This document shows, piece by piece, positions 1-11,554 of a stretch of DNA of 64,000 nt. A program made the position numbers and the translations under genes. Under the pieces are notes generated by a model. That model did not search any database and had not been told where the DNA came from. It saw nothing but the letters and a program-made list of their open reading frames with translations. This DNA comes from Antitrichia curtipendula (taxonomy: Eukaryota; Streptophyta; Bryopsida; Hypnales; Leucodontaceae), in assembly GCA_951230915.1 (NCBI GenBank), contig OX579633.1, positions 48,932,029 through 48,996,028 of the forward strand, written 5' to 3'. Position 1 is the first letter of the stretch. Each line of letters opens with the position of its first letter.

Positions 1-341
1 ACAACCAATGCACTCTCACAGTAGTCCGCCTTTGCCTAAGCAATCGCTCCTAAATCTGAATACACAAGCCCTAATTAGGCCGTCTCAACAACCCTCAATA
101 GCATCACCAGGGCCCTCATCGTAACCAAAAAAAAACCATTCTCCAACATTCATCCACATCACAATGGGAACGTTTTAATCTTACTAGACCAATACCTTGT
201 AACTAATGTCAATTTTTGACAGCTTGCAGATGCTGCAACCCCCCCCCCCATTTGCTTGAGTACAGTGCAATAAAAATCTTCCTTCAACACTTGCACTTCC
301 ACACAATTAAGCTTGAACGTAAAATTTTAAAATGATGGGCT
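1..341. other. Non-coding stretch downstream of the Helitron remnant
   Basis: No gene seen. The only notable item is a run of about ten C residues near 241-250. The stretch lies beyond the last readable minus-strand coding fragment. Confidence 0.5.
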
Positions 342-1148
342 TCAAGGAGATCTTGTAGGCAACTCCCAAAATTGTTTGCGGTAGTATTTTGCTACCTCTT
401 TTACTTGTTTCTCTTTGTCCCACTTCCGATAACCTACTCCAAATGGTTTTGGAGTAACTCTTCCATTTACATCTTCCATCACATTTCTCAAGTGCTTTCT
501 CATAACGTCAACCGCAGGTAAGGACAGTACCAACAACAGAAAAGATTCATCCTCTTCAATACTTTCAAGTGGCATTACATCAGGTTCATGTATATTTCCT
601 CTCATTTGTACAAATGCTTCTGGCATCTTCATATTCTCAACTGTGTCCATCAACAAAAATCCTCTATCTTCTTCTAATAGACTACCATCTATTACCTCAT
701 TCACTTCATCTCCTAGGTTTTCTTTGTTTCTAGTCAACTTCTCTAAATTTCTTTTTTTTCTTCTCAAATACCTCAAATGCTATTTCAAAAATTTATAAAT
801 TTCCCTTTCATTCCATTTATGATTCTTTCTACCCAATTTCATTTCTTGCAGTGTAGCGCAATTTTCCTTCACTACTTGCCTCAAATAGTCTTGCATTCCT
901 TGTTCTTCTAGACTAAACGCTCCTTGAGGCAACCTTCCAACCTCTTATGCATCTACTACCCATTTCTTAACTTGCTCATAATTGTCTAACATTATTCTAT
1001 GTTGGATGCCCATATTTGCAGCCAGTAAATCTCTTTTTCCATACATTTTGTTTTCTGATCGACAAGCAGGAGGGGCAAAAACTTGAAGGTAAGAAATTTT
1101 GTTTACATTTTTCTCTTGCAGTGCAACTTGTGCAGGAGGTCCCCTCAA
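342..1148 (-). pseudogene. Degenerate coding region of unknown function next to the Helitron helicase
   Basis: Two minus-strand open segments (945-1148 and 342-776) can be read in series with stops between them. The first holds the segment CRSENKMYGKRDLLAANMG. The second begins with a basic run (RRKKRNLEKL) followed by acidic, Leu-rich sequence. I do not recognise the family. It follows directly after the helicase fragment, whose C-terminal motifs are missing. It may therefore be a captured gene piece, a second transposon ORF or a neighbouring insertion. The in-frame stops mean it is not an intact gene. Confidence 0.35.
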
Positions 1149-4100
1149 TGCATTAGCGGAAACAAATATGAATGCCGCAAGGAAGCCTCAATAATTTGCT
1201 TGCGGTCTATACCAACAACATTGGACAAACTTTGGCAAAAATCACTACCATATAAAACTGCAAGCCCGCCATTTGGAGTATCAATACCACAAATATCTTG
1301 CAATGATTGATCTATTGCTTCGATCATAAACCTATGTTTAGCACAAGCTTCATCAAGTACAGTAAATTGCTCTTCACGTACACGTTGAACGAACAATGAT
1401 TGGGCACTAATGCAACATGCCAATTTATTGTGCAATTGCAATGTAATGGCAAGAGAAGAATGTGTCATTCACCCTTCATGCAAAAGGCAAGCACCAATTC
1501 AACTTGTTGCCATTGCCATACACTTGATACTACGACTACAAAATAACCTAATATGATATCATATACAAAAATCTTGTCGTACCTCCAAGACCGTCTAAGA
1601 AAATAACTTATTTGGAAAATAGGGTTCCAAAATGGTAGTAGTAATTGCATTGAAAACATTGTGTTGCTCTTTGTTTAATCTGCCCACATCCTCTTTTGTA
1701 AAATTAATGTTTGAATTATTTAAATCAATGTTGTCATCACTAATAACATCAACAATGTTTAAATAACCAAACTCATTCAAATCTTGAATGTCAAAAAAAT
1801 CTACACTGCATTTATCTGAAGATGACAAATGTTCATCAATGGACAAAATCGCTTTGCTATTACACTTTTAATCATTGTACCAATCATTAGATATAGCGTC
1901 AAGATGTCTCCTTAGCAAGCTAGTAAGATCCAATGGTTGTTCAAACACAAAAAACGTTTCAAACAACCATTGAATTTGTTTAACCCCTAAAGTTTTATGA
2001 CTATGTTTTCACCAAAAACACTCCCAAACTGCCATTTTTAGTACAAGTACCAAATTTTTGAAAAAAAACTTTTTTTGACACATGTAACCATATGATCTTA
2101 TAGTAAACTAGCTTTAGAAGATGTCGAAAAAATTTCAGAATTTTCCACCATGCAGATTGGAAGATATTAGCATTTGAATTGGCAAAAATCTTTTTTTTGT
2201 CCCTGCGAAAAACAGGGCAGCTGCACTTCACAAGGTCACATTTGTAGGAAAAATTGCCAAAATGGTGGTGCATCTTTTTTTTTTTTTTTCTAAACAAGTT
2301 CTCTACATGCTTAAATTTTTTGAAATCATTTGATATTGTACAACATATACAAAAAAAATAGTAAGTAGAAAGAAGTAGAGAATGATCCAAAATATTAAAT
2401 TGTTAAGAATTTAATTATGGAATTGAAAAATGTAAATCCAATGGTTGTAATGTTGTAATAAACAACCTACATCCTATGGAATTTTTTTTTTCAAAAAATA
2501 TTGAAAATTGAGTTAAATAAACAACTTCAAAATTTATTTCAGAGTAGAGAATCTATAATTGCCCGCAAACTAAAAATCCTCATAACTTTTGATTCATTGG
2601 TTGAAATGGAATGATTCAAAGCTTTTCACGTTTATATAACTCTAGAAAACCAATTTCAAATTTTTATTTTTGAAAAAAGTGATTTTTTTAATCTGCCCGG
2701 ACTGCCCAGTTACAAAAAAAAGTAACATATTTGGCCATAACTTTTGACTCCTATTTTCAAATTTCATGAAATTTAGTGCATATGAAAGGTACTCCTCGCA
2801 CCCACCTTCTATTAAAATTTCAGCCAAAAATCTCCAGTCACAAGTACCTGCCTAAATTTTTTATACTGCCAAAAAACGCATGCTGGTCCTTTAGGGGTTA
2901 AGCAATGCAATGACGATTGTCTCTTGGAGACAATCGTCCCATTTAGCATTATCTTGGAAAAGCTTTCTTGTAATGCAAACAACTTTATATGTTGGATGTA
3001 CCGTATTTTGAAAACAAAATAGGTTATCAAACAAAGTTGGTGCCTCAATATGAGCCAACAACAAACGCAAGTCAAATAATTTGGTACTTATGGGAACCAT
3101 GTTCACCCTACCAAATACTTTTACCTTATGCTATCTTTTTTTTTACATGTTATTTTTCGCATCCCATTTATAGTGAAGTAGAAGATCTATGTATCAAATA
3201 AGCGTATGATTGCCTCAATTGCTAAAAGCAATCAAGGCACAAATGTGGTGATTGAGTTCCAATCAATTTGTGAGTTTAGTCTCACTATTTTGATCAATCA
3301 TTGATTGCAAAGATATTCTTTTTGAAAAATAACATATCAATTGCTAATCAGGAAGATGAACAAATAAACGACAAATATTATGACTCTTATTGTTGGTTTC
3401 AAAACCAAAGAGCCTTCAACATGCTTATTAAGCAGCTACATAGTGTTTCTACAAGAATTCCTTAATCTCGTTTATGACCTCATCCGTTTCTACCACACTG
3501 CAATATAAACCCTTAAAAATATACTTATGGATATATTTGAAAGTTTTTACTGAACTGTAGACCTCTATGTTAATATGATAGTAAAAATGGCCTACTAAAT
3601 ATGGATTGTAGGGCACAACTCATCGATTGTCTAAATGGACAATTTGACCACATGTGTGTTTCTCGACATACCAACTGTGATTTTGGCAATGATACAAAAC
3701 ATGATTGTCATCATCCATCTCAATGGTATCTCGAGCTTGCATTGGATAAAGCTTAGAGCATTTTTTATCCTCCATACATGGACAATTGGCATTATCCAAA
3801 CTACATGGACCATGCATCATGTGCTTAGTAACCGCAGCATAAAGTTGCAGTTGCCTATCCAAATATGGAATCTCAGCATATACAACTCTATCTACAAGGT
3901 TACAATTGTTGATCTTGTCTTTCAATCAAAGAAGAATGTGAGCATGAGGGAGACCATGCTTTTGAAATTCAATAGTGTAATAAAAAACAATTATTTTCCC
4001 TGACACATTTTTTTGTGATTTCGTCCATTATTGCTCTTAATTTGAGCTTAAAATACACACAACATCTAAACAATCAGGAGGACTTTGACCTGGCTCAAGT

Positions 4101-4620
4101 TCATCAATGATCTCAAACCAAGTTGGATTGCACGTCATTGTTACAAACAAATCCGATTTGCCTAAAACTCTAACCCAAACCATATTATCATGGAAGAGTT
4201 TTTGCATGTATCAAAGGGATCCATTGAGTGTCGCAGGTAAAAGAATGTGGCACCCAATGTGTGCTCTACTGTCTTCTTGCATAGCATCTACAATCTTCTG
4301 ATAACATTCTGGTCAAAGTTTTGTTTAATGTTGTCTAATGAAAAGAAGATTTTCATGTTCTAAACACAAATACTAATCTACTACATATTGATGGAATAAC
4401 CTACTAGCCCTATGTAGTACATTAGGCTTGGGCCGCTTTTGAAACATATATTGGACAAATGCCTTTGGAGCTATACAAGAGAAAAATGATTGTAGCCATT
4501 CCTAGCATGCTTCAAGCTTGTACATGCAAAAAACTCTTGAACCACAACTTGAGTATCTTCAAATGTTCCAAGTTTTCTTGAATGTAGGACTTGGTCATCC
4601 AAAGTGTCCATCGCGTTAAT
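1145..4620 (-). pseudogene. Helitron Rep/PIF1-like helicase, decayed and interrupted
   Basis: This is a remnant of the rolling-circle replicase-helicase of a Helitron transposon. Reading down the minus strand the family blocks come in the usual order. First is an RLFHQYVVD-like block near 4400-4430, then SDLFVTMTCNPTWFEI near 4118-4165. The HUH endonuclease motif follows (EFQKHGLPHAHI, about 3935-3975). Next is a cysteine-containing block at 3620-3925 (HMMHGPC, CPCMEDKKCSKLYP), then YIHKYIFKG near 3530. Helicase sequence comes after this: RLLLAHIEAPTLFDNL near 3060, LNKEQHNVFNAI near 1660, and the segment ending SLRHSYLFPLM near 1150. Several stops and frameshifts are present and the last helicase motifs are missing, so the gene is dead. 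A TTAA-flanked element (1980-2901) splits it. Removing that element and one TTAA restores the reading frame exactly. Confidence 0.85.
1980..2901 (+). mobile_element. TTAA-flanked element, subfamily A, full length, inside the Helitron helicase
   Basis: The ends are TTAA-CCCCTAAAG at 1980-1992 and CTTTAGGGG-TTAA at 2889-2901. The inverted terminal repeat is short and the internal sequence is AT-rich and non-coding. The same sequence recurs at 4618-5230 (inverted), 22689-23619, 27208-28140 and 60700-60942. It is inserted in the decayed helicase gene. The flanking codons join in frame when the element and one TTAA are removed, so TTAA is the target-site duplication. There is no transposase. TTAA targeting with CCC ends resembles piggyBac-type elements; Sola3 also targets TTAA. 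Confidence 0.85.
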
Positions 4621-5230
4621 TATCAGTTTTTTCATAAACATAAATTTGAATTTATTTTTTTAGATTTATACATATGTGGTAAGCTTTAAACCATTTTCTT
4701 TTGATTATCAAAAGAAAAGTTAAATGAGGAGTTCTAATTTGCTTCCAACTATAGATTTTCTACTCTAAAATAAGCTTTGAAGTCATGTATTTTAACTCCT
4801 TGTTCAATTTATTTTTATAAAAATAAAATCATACGATGTAGATTGTTTATTACAACATTACGACCATTGGGACTGGCATTTTTTAATTCAATAACTAGAT
4901 TCTTAACAATTTAATATTTTGAATCATTCTATAGTTGTTTTTTAGAACTTTTTTCTATATGTTGTACAATTCCAAATGATGTAAAAAAATTCTAGCATGT
5001 AGCTTATTTGCCATGAAGAAATAATCCAAAGAACCACCACCAAGATGGACATTGTTTCACAGTCATGTTGTGAAGTGCAAGTGCTTTGTTTTTTGTTATA
5101 TCTTTTCAAACTACAATACCACTATACTCCTACAAGATCCTATGGTTTTTAAAAATTTGGTATTTGTATTAGAAATGGTAGTTTTGGAGCGTTTTGGGTG
5201 AAAACATAGTCAAGGAACTTTAGGGGTTAA
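4618..5230 (-). mobile_element. TTAA-flanked element, subfamily A, truncated
   Basis: The right edge is CTTTAGGGG-TTAA at 5218-5230. Read on the minus strand, the sequence follows the left half of the 1980-2901 copy. The other end is missing: homology fades near 4618, beside the Helitron remnant. The element is non-coding. Confidence 0.7.
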
Positions 5231-7047
5231 ATTATGCTGGAATTCAATGGCGGTGCCAATTCAAGTACCTATGAATTTTGGAATGTGTTGAAACTTGTCA
5301 AGGCACATTATTATCACTAAAAGGAAAAATAGTGTGCCACAGTAGTTGCAAGAAACACTTGTCCTATTATTTGTCCCTTGCCCTTAGATGGATACTTTTT
5401 GGCTTATAACTTTTGCATACTTTGTCCGGTTGGCGTGAAATTTGGAGTGAAGGTAGTTACAAAAGTTTCAAACATTTTTTTATTTTTTTATTTAAAAAAA
5501 ATTAGTTTACTATTTTTAAGTTGCCTCCGATTGGGTCTTTACCTTGGGCATTTTCGAGGGTTTTAGTCCTATTTTTGACCCAAAAATGCGAATTAGAAGC
5601 CACAAATTGGACACAAGGGAGGTTTAGGGTCCTTACAAGGATTGACGAGAAGATTTCGTGAAAAAAAGAATACTAGAGTTGCTCACAGGGGCTCAATGTG
5701 ACCATCCTTTGCGCAAAAGTCTTAGAGAGGGAAAAAAAATTCCTAAAGAAATTTTTGGTGCAATGAGAGGCTTTCATTGTCAATAAAAATAGTTTTTTGG
5801 GGGAGGATTTTCTGAAATTTTCTCCCATTTTTCAAAAATGAAAAAGGACACAGACCCTTTTTTTGCTATTTTTTGGCATTTTTGGACAATAGTGCTTTCG
5901 GTAGTACCCTGCAACAATCCACACTACTACTGAGTACTTGTAAGTGCTCCGCAGCCTGACCTCATCCTCATAGGCCACCCTGCTTTAATGCGCTTACTAT
6001 TGTACCCGACACTTGTTAAAATTGCAACCTGACTGAAATTTGAAACTGACGATGGAAATTGCCAATGTAGCGCGTCGACGTAGTACTTATAGTATCGACA
6101 GTACTACTAGTCCTATGCCCCAGAAATGCGTTTTTAAGCCAAGAACCATGAAGTGTTTCTTGCAACTACCTGCCACTTCTTTTTCCATCACCAAAAAAAT
6201 AATGCTTCATATCAAAGGATTTAACTTTTCTACGTGTTGGTGATCAATAGTATTCTAAGTTCCTAAAATAGGTTCCTTGGGTGGAAAATTGAACAAGAAA
6301 TTAAATCCCAATTTGGGGCAAAAAGAAAAAAAAGGTATTTATTGGAGAAGTTACTCGGGGAGGTCATTTAGAGTGTCCATTAGAAATTACGTGTGTCTAG
6401 ATTATAAAACCCCTATATTATGTCCAAAAACTTAAATAAAAATAAATAAATAAAATATGAGTAGATTTTACTACTTTAAATTTTATTTTATTTTTTAATT
6501 ATAATTAGTTACAAATTCCTGAAGTAAAGAAATTACACTACAGAGTTGAAAATAAAACCCTCATATTATATATTTTTTAATTGTCTAAAAAATTAACAAA
6601 AAATTACTAAAAATAACTCTCTTTTGAAAATTCATTTTTCTTTAATAAAGATGCAACAGTCATCTAAATGCATTCTCTATAAATATTTGAGTTGGAAAAC
6701 ATGCCATTTCAGTTAATTTTTCAACCTATTCTAGAAATCATTTCATATGTTGTTGAAGTTGAAAATTTTCAGCAATAGAAACCTATAGTCATTATTAAAC
6801 AAAGCTCAAAATTATAAGTTGAAATTATAGTTTATTAAAAAATAAATAGGGGGCCAAAACATCACTTGGACACACGTGGTTTGTTATAGATACACTAAGT
6901 GATCTCCCTGAGAGAAGTTACAACTTGGAATCTGTGGTATCGTATACTTGATTGGCGTACAAAAATGGATGAATGTAGATGAATCATTCATCCAAATCTC
7001 AAAAGCTTAAATAAGTTTGATTTATAAAGTCATTGATGTCCGTCTGA
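5231..7047. other. Gene-free AT-rich stretch
   Basis: No gene recognised. A short hydrophobic open frame at 5378-5566 looks like chance. Runs of A/T occur around 6420-6620. No terminal inverted repeats were found here. Confidence 0.45.
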
Positions 7048-8383
7048 TTACCCCCTAAAGGACCAAGGCCATTTTTCTGCCAAAAAACACTCAAAACTGC
7101 CATTTCTATAGCAAAGAGTAAAAAAAATTGAAATTTTTTTTTTCCACATCTAATTGTCGGATCTTATACCCAACTAGTATGAAAATGTGTGGAAAAAATT
7201 TCAGAATTTTTGACCGCACAAATTGCAAGATATCTGCGTTTAAAGTGAAAAAAACAAGTTTTTCAGCACATTGCGGGACTAGATTTTATGACTTTGAACA
7301 TTTTTAACTTAAATGTTTTGCACTACAGAGTTTTGAGATTTCAATCTTTATAGTGGAAATTGAGTTGAGAGTCTAGGCAGAAAAAAAAATCCAAAAAAAC
7401 TTAATTTTCATTATTAAAAAAATTGTTAAATAGAAGTAGGTATAAGATAGAAAGAAAATCTAAAATATTAATATCTTTTATATGGAATTAAAAATCATTA
7501 ATCCCAATGGTGAGATTGTTCTAGCAAAAAAACTAAACCTTGTGGAACTTTTCTTTTAGAAAAATTATAAAACTTGCATTCAGAAATGAATCTTACAAGT
7601 TATTTTTTCAGGAAGATGCTCTAAGTGCCCAAAAAACAAGATTGTCCATAACTTTCTCATAACAAATCCAAATGAAATGAATCAAAGCTTTCCAGATAGA
7701 CAAAAATATAATCTATAAGGAAAAAAAATTAGAAAAAAAAAAAAAATTGCAAATTCTTTTTTGCTGCCCCACGTCCCCTGTTTTGAGCTAATTTGGGCAT
7801 AACTTTTTTTCCTAGGCACCGATTGAAAAAAATATTAGATTCCCGCAAAGCTTAGCAATTTTTTTATCTTCAAAAAAAGTTTCAAAAAATCACGACAAAA
7901 ATTCAGACAGTAGGTAAGGTAATATGCTCTTAAAGCGACCATTTAAGGGCTGGTCCGCCTTTTTCACAGGCTATCTTGGACAAAAATATTTTTAGATCAT
8001 TTTTCAAAAAAATAAAAGTAGATGTAGAACCTAACACAAGTGGTTTTGTATTTTTCCAAGCATTTTTGAACTACTTATAAATTTTCAAAGATTCGGGGCA
8101 TAGGCACCTATTTGTGAACATAGGTCTTCCAAAATCTGTCCACTTACAACTTGTAAAGAGATGTGCACAAATCAAAGACAATGATTGGCTCTTACAATAG
8201 AAAAATGATTTTTTCTTGATGCATTCAATTGCTAAACTAGTCCATTTAAGGATCACCCCATTTCCATTCTCCACCTAGAAGTAAGGGGCGGTTTGAAGAA
8301 GATGGGCGCTTTTACAGCACACTACCTTACCTGCCCAAAATCCCATTTGTCTCCCAAAGGGACAATGGTCCTTTAGGGGTTAA
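7048..8383 (+). mobile_element. TTAA-flanked element, subfamily C, with a second element nested inside
   Basis: The left end is TTAC-CCCCTAAAGG at 7048-7061 (one target base changed) and the right end is CCTTTAGGGG-TTAA at 8370-8383. The sequence matches the inverted copy at 20621-21551. Its total length of 1336 bp is explained by the TA-flanked element at 7917-8327. Without that insertion it is about 920 bp, the usual size of the family. The right-hand TTAA was itself used as the target by the next element at 8383. It is non-coding. Confidence 0.85.
7917..8327 (+). mobile_element. TA-flanked AGGT element nested in the subfamily C copy
   Basis: The element starts AGGTAATATGCTCTTAAAGC and ends in ACTACCT, with TA on each side (7915-7916 and 8328-8329). 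The host element's paralog near 20680 has an unoccupied GTAGGTACC at the matching place. The target duplication is therefore exactly TA. Internal sequence is shared with the element at 18490-18830. No ORF. Confidence 0.85.
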
Positions 8384-8654
8384 GGTGGGTACACCCAAAA
8401 ACGCCACTTTTTGCTACTGAGCCTAGTTACTACTATTAGACTGAACAAATTTTCATATACTTTTGTTGGCAAGTGAAAGGAGGTTCCAACGCACCAGAGA
8501 ACGTGGCATTTGGACATCGTATGCAAAAGTTATTAAGGGTCAAAGTTTGTTTCTGAAAGCGCTCCATCCAAATAGGTACATAACTGATTTTGGAAATGTA
8601 CACAACCTGTAGATGGCGCTTTAAGGTCAGGTACCATTTTGGGGGTGCCTACCT
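8383..8654 (+). mobile_element. 272-bp TA-flanked element (AGGTGGGTACACCC ends)
   Basis: The ends are AGGTGGGTACACCC and GGGGGTGCCTACCT, with TA at 8381-8382 and 8655-8656. It landed in the TTAA at the right edge of the preceding element. A near-identical copy of the same length lies inverted at 16402-16673, just upstream of the acid phosphatase gene. No coding capacity. Confidence 0.88.
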
Positions 8655-9322
8655 TAATATATAGAGTGAACAGTTTAATTTGTAATAAGGTAGAACTGCC
8701 CATCACCACGCTGATTTGCAATCTGAATATCCTAAGGCCAATTCCAAGAGGGGCACATATTTTTCAGAGGTGTGTGCTTGTTTCACAAATCGAACCCAAC
8801 TGGAATTATAATTTTTCGATCAAAATTGTAATTTATGTGAATTTTTGAAGTAATCAGCCTGAAATTACAAAACCGCCTCCAGAGTGAAGTCATAACACTC
8901 CCTAAACACCCCATAACCGCCATCTCATGTATCTATTAGCATTGAAGTTTCCACCAATCAAACATTGACATGCCACCCATTTTGATATAAATATACTGAA
9001 ATTGTCAGAAGTTAAGAGGGATTTGAATAATTTCAGGGCAGATTTGGATTAAGTCACTGACGAAATTGAGAGCAAACCTAGCTGACGGAATTGGGAGGCT
9101 GACGAAATTGGGCAGACTTACCTTAGCAGTCTTCAGTTTCTTACAAAATTCCTGAACCTGCAAGTGTCTTGTTGCGGTTCCCCAAAGAAGTCTAACATGC
9201 ATATTTTTAGTAACTTTTTTAATATATTTGTGCTACCTTTTTTTCCTTTTTTTTTCAGTAAAAGTGTCCTAGCTAAATTGTTCATTGCTCACCACTCTCT
9301 GCTGACACCCTAGTGCACTGTA
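8655..9322. other. Gene-free stretch between small transposons
   Basis: No gene or repeat boundary recognised. Short open frames on both strands have no recognisable motif. Confidence 0.4.
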
Positions 9323-10192
9323 CAGTCGGGTACTGAAAGCTTACAAACTGCATTTTGGAGCGATTTAAAAATTTGTACATGATATAGAATAGAATTGAGT
9401 TTTATTGCCTTTCATAATTATCACTCAATTCTTACCCAATCCCAATCAAGCATATCAAACATCAATTTCAAAAAAGCAAAATTATATTTTCAGTGAATTT
9501 TTAAAGTCAATTTTTGTGATTTTACATGATATCTTACTGAATACAATTGGTGGTGAGTTTTTTTAATTCATTTCCATGGATATGTAAGGAACATCCATGT
9601 GCACATCTTTCATATTAAAAAATACCCCCTTGAGTAACAAAAAGATGACCAATGAAGAGTTGAATGAAAAGTGTTGTATGACCAAACTTTGGAGAAATGG
9701 AAATCTCTATATTTTAACTTGATTTTGGCAAAGTAATTGTACCGTCATGCTTAAATGTACAAAATTTGTTACTATGTGAAGTGCAAATAGGAAAATCTAA
9801 TTACAATAAAAAAATATCTATTTTACAAAATTTGAATAGGATCACTTCAACATTAAAATCTCTATAGATGAAATTTTGAAGCTTTTGGGGAGATGCTTGT
9901 TAAAGGAAAGATGTGCATATAGATGTTTCTTACAAATCTATGCAATTAAAATTTAAAAATTCATCACCAATGATTTTCAATGATAATGTAAAATCACGAA
10001 TTTTAAATGAAACAATTCACCGAAAATGGAATTTTGTTTTTTTGAAACTAAAATTTGGGTATGGTTGATCGGGATTGCATAAGGATGCAATAATAATTAT
10101 GCTTACAAAAAAATATATCAATTATAATGCACATTGTAAAAAAAATTTGAATGGCTCCTAAACGGAGTTTGTAAAATTTCAGTACCCGACTG
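9323..10192. mobile_element. Large palindromic foldback element 1, TA-flanked
   Basis: The ends are CAGTCGGGTACTGAAA and TTTCAGTACCCGACTG, with TA at 9321-9322 and 10193-10194. The two halves are long inverted copies of each other. For example, the region around 9555-9640 is mirrored at about 9870-9975. The element is about 870 bp with essentially no unique interior. It is non-coding, and transcription would give a long hairpin RNA. The element directly after it belongs to the same family. Confidence 0.8.
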
Positions 10193-10194
10193 TA

Positions 10195-11059
10195 CAGTAC
10201 CCGGAAGTTATGTTACGTAATCCCAGTTTTTGCATTTCAAACAAGTTTGTATAACAAAGAGTATGAAGGTCATTTAAATCCCATATTTTTGGTATTTGAT
10301 TCTAATGCACTCTCAATTGAGCATACCAAATTTTGGTTACTAAAAACCAAAATCCTATTTCTGGTAAGTTGTTTTGTGTCAAAATCATGGTTTTACAAGA
10401 AAGTTGATTAAAACATATTGGTGATGAATTTTTGAGATTTGATTACATGGATATGTAGGAGACATCTATACACACATCTTTTCTATTAACAAACATCTTC
10501 AAAAGTTAAAAATTCAATCAATAGAGGTCCAAATGTTGGAGTGATCATGACCAAATTTAGTAAAATAGATAATTCTTTGTGGTAATTAAATTGTGCTATT
10601 TGACTCATACATTATGATTAAATCTATACCGTTGAACATGATGATATGTGTATTTTGCCAAAAGTTAATAAAAAAATGGAGTTATGTATTTTACTAAATT
10701 TGGTCATGATCACTCCAACATTTGGGCCTCTATTGATTGAATTTTAACTTTTTGAAGATGTTTGTTAATAGAAAAGATGTGTGTATGGATGTCTCCTACA
10801 TATCCATGTAATCAAATCTCAAAAATTCATCACCAATATGTTTTAATCAACTTTCTTGTAAAACCATGATTTTGACACAAAACAACTTACCAAAAATAGG
10901 ATTTTGTTTTTTAGTAACCAAAATTTGATATGATCAATTGAGAATGCATGAGAATCAAATACCAAAAATATGAGATTGAAATAAGCTTTATACTTTTTGT
11001 CATACAAACTTGTTTGGAATGCCAAAACATGAATTACGTAACATTACTTCCGGGTACTG
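10195..11059. mobile_element. Large palindromic foldback element 2, TA-flanked
   Basis: It starts CAGTACCCGGAAGT at 10195 and ends ACTTCCGGGTACTG at 11059. The TA at 10193-10194 is shared with element 1, and a second TA lies at 11060-11061. The left arm (10200-10600) is mirrored by the right arm (about 10650-11059), including the AATTTTTGAGATTTGATTAC block. It is non-coding. An open frame running out of its right end at 10948-11364 is a by-product. Confidence 0.8.
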
Positions 11060-11251
11060 TAGTTGCTGCAATTGGCAGCTGCTGGACTTGTGCTACTTTG
11101 CTACATAATCCTATTGAAGGCTACCTCCTCGACTCCGGTGAGTCCCATCCAAACATATGGCAGAGTTTTGGCAGAGTTTTGTTCTTAGACAGCTCAAGTA
11201 GCAATGAAACAATGATCCGTAATCCTCAGATCACAGGCAGTCATTCACATA

Positions 11252-11554
11252 AGGTAGGGGTCTGTAAAAGTGACATGTCTGTAAAGGTGACCTCTAACAC
11301 AGAGGTACATTTTACTTTCTTCAATGTACCAGCGTTGGCCATTTCAGGAGGGGGGCGCTTTTAGAAATCACTGCGTTTCAACTTCAAAAATTTGTAACTA
11401 ATTCCACAAAGGCCCAAAAAATATGAAACGACTTGAATTATATGCCAATTCCATTTTTCTTCGTAGTAAAATTTACTGATAATTGTTTCAAGGAGTTTAG
11501 CTTCCCTGAAATTGCAATCAGCTCTTAAAGGGTTGCTTTAACAGCCCCCTACCT
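11252..11554 (+). mobile_element. TA-flanked AGGT element, 303 bp
   Basis: The ends are AGGTAGGGGTCTGTAAAAG and CTTTAACAGCCCCCTACCT, with TA at 11250-11251 and 11555-11556. Near the right end is the CTCTTAAAGGG block also seen in other copies. No ORF. Confidence 0.75.

Noticed and set aside
10948..11364. 138-codon plus-strand open frame
   Set aside because: It starts inside the right arm of foldback element 2 and runs into an AGGT element. No recognisable motif; a by-product of repeats.
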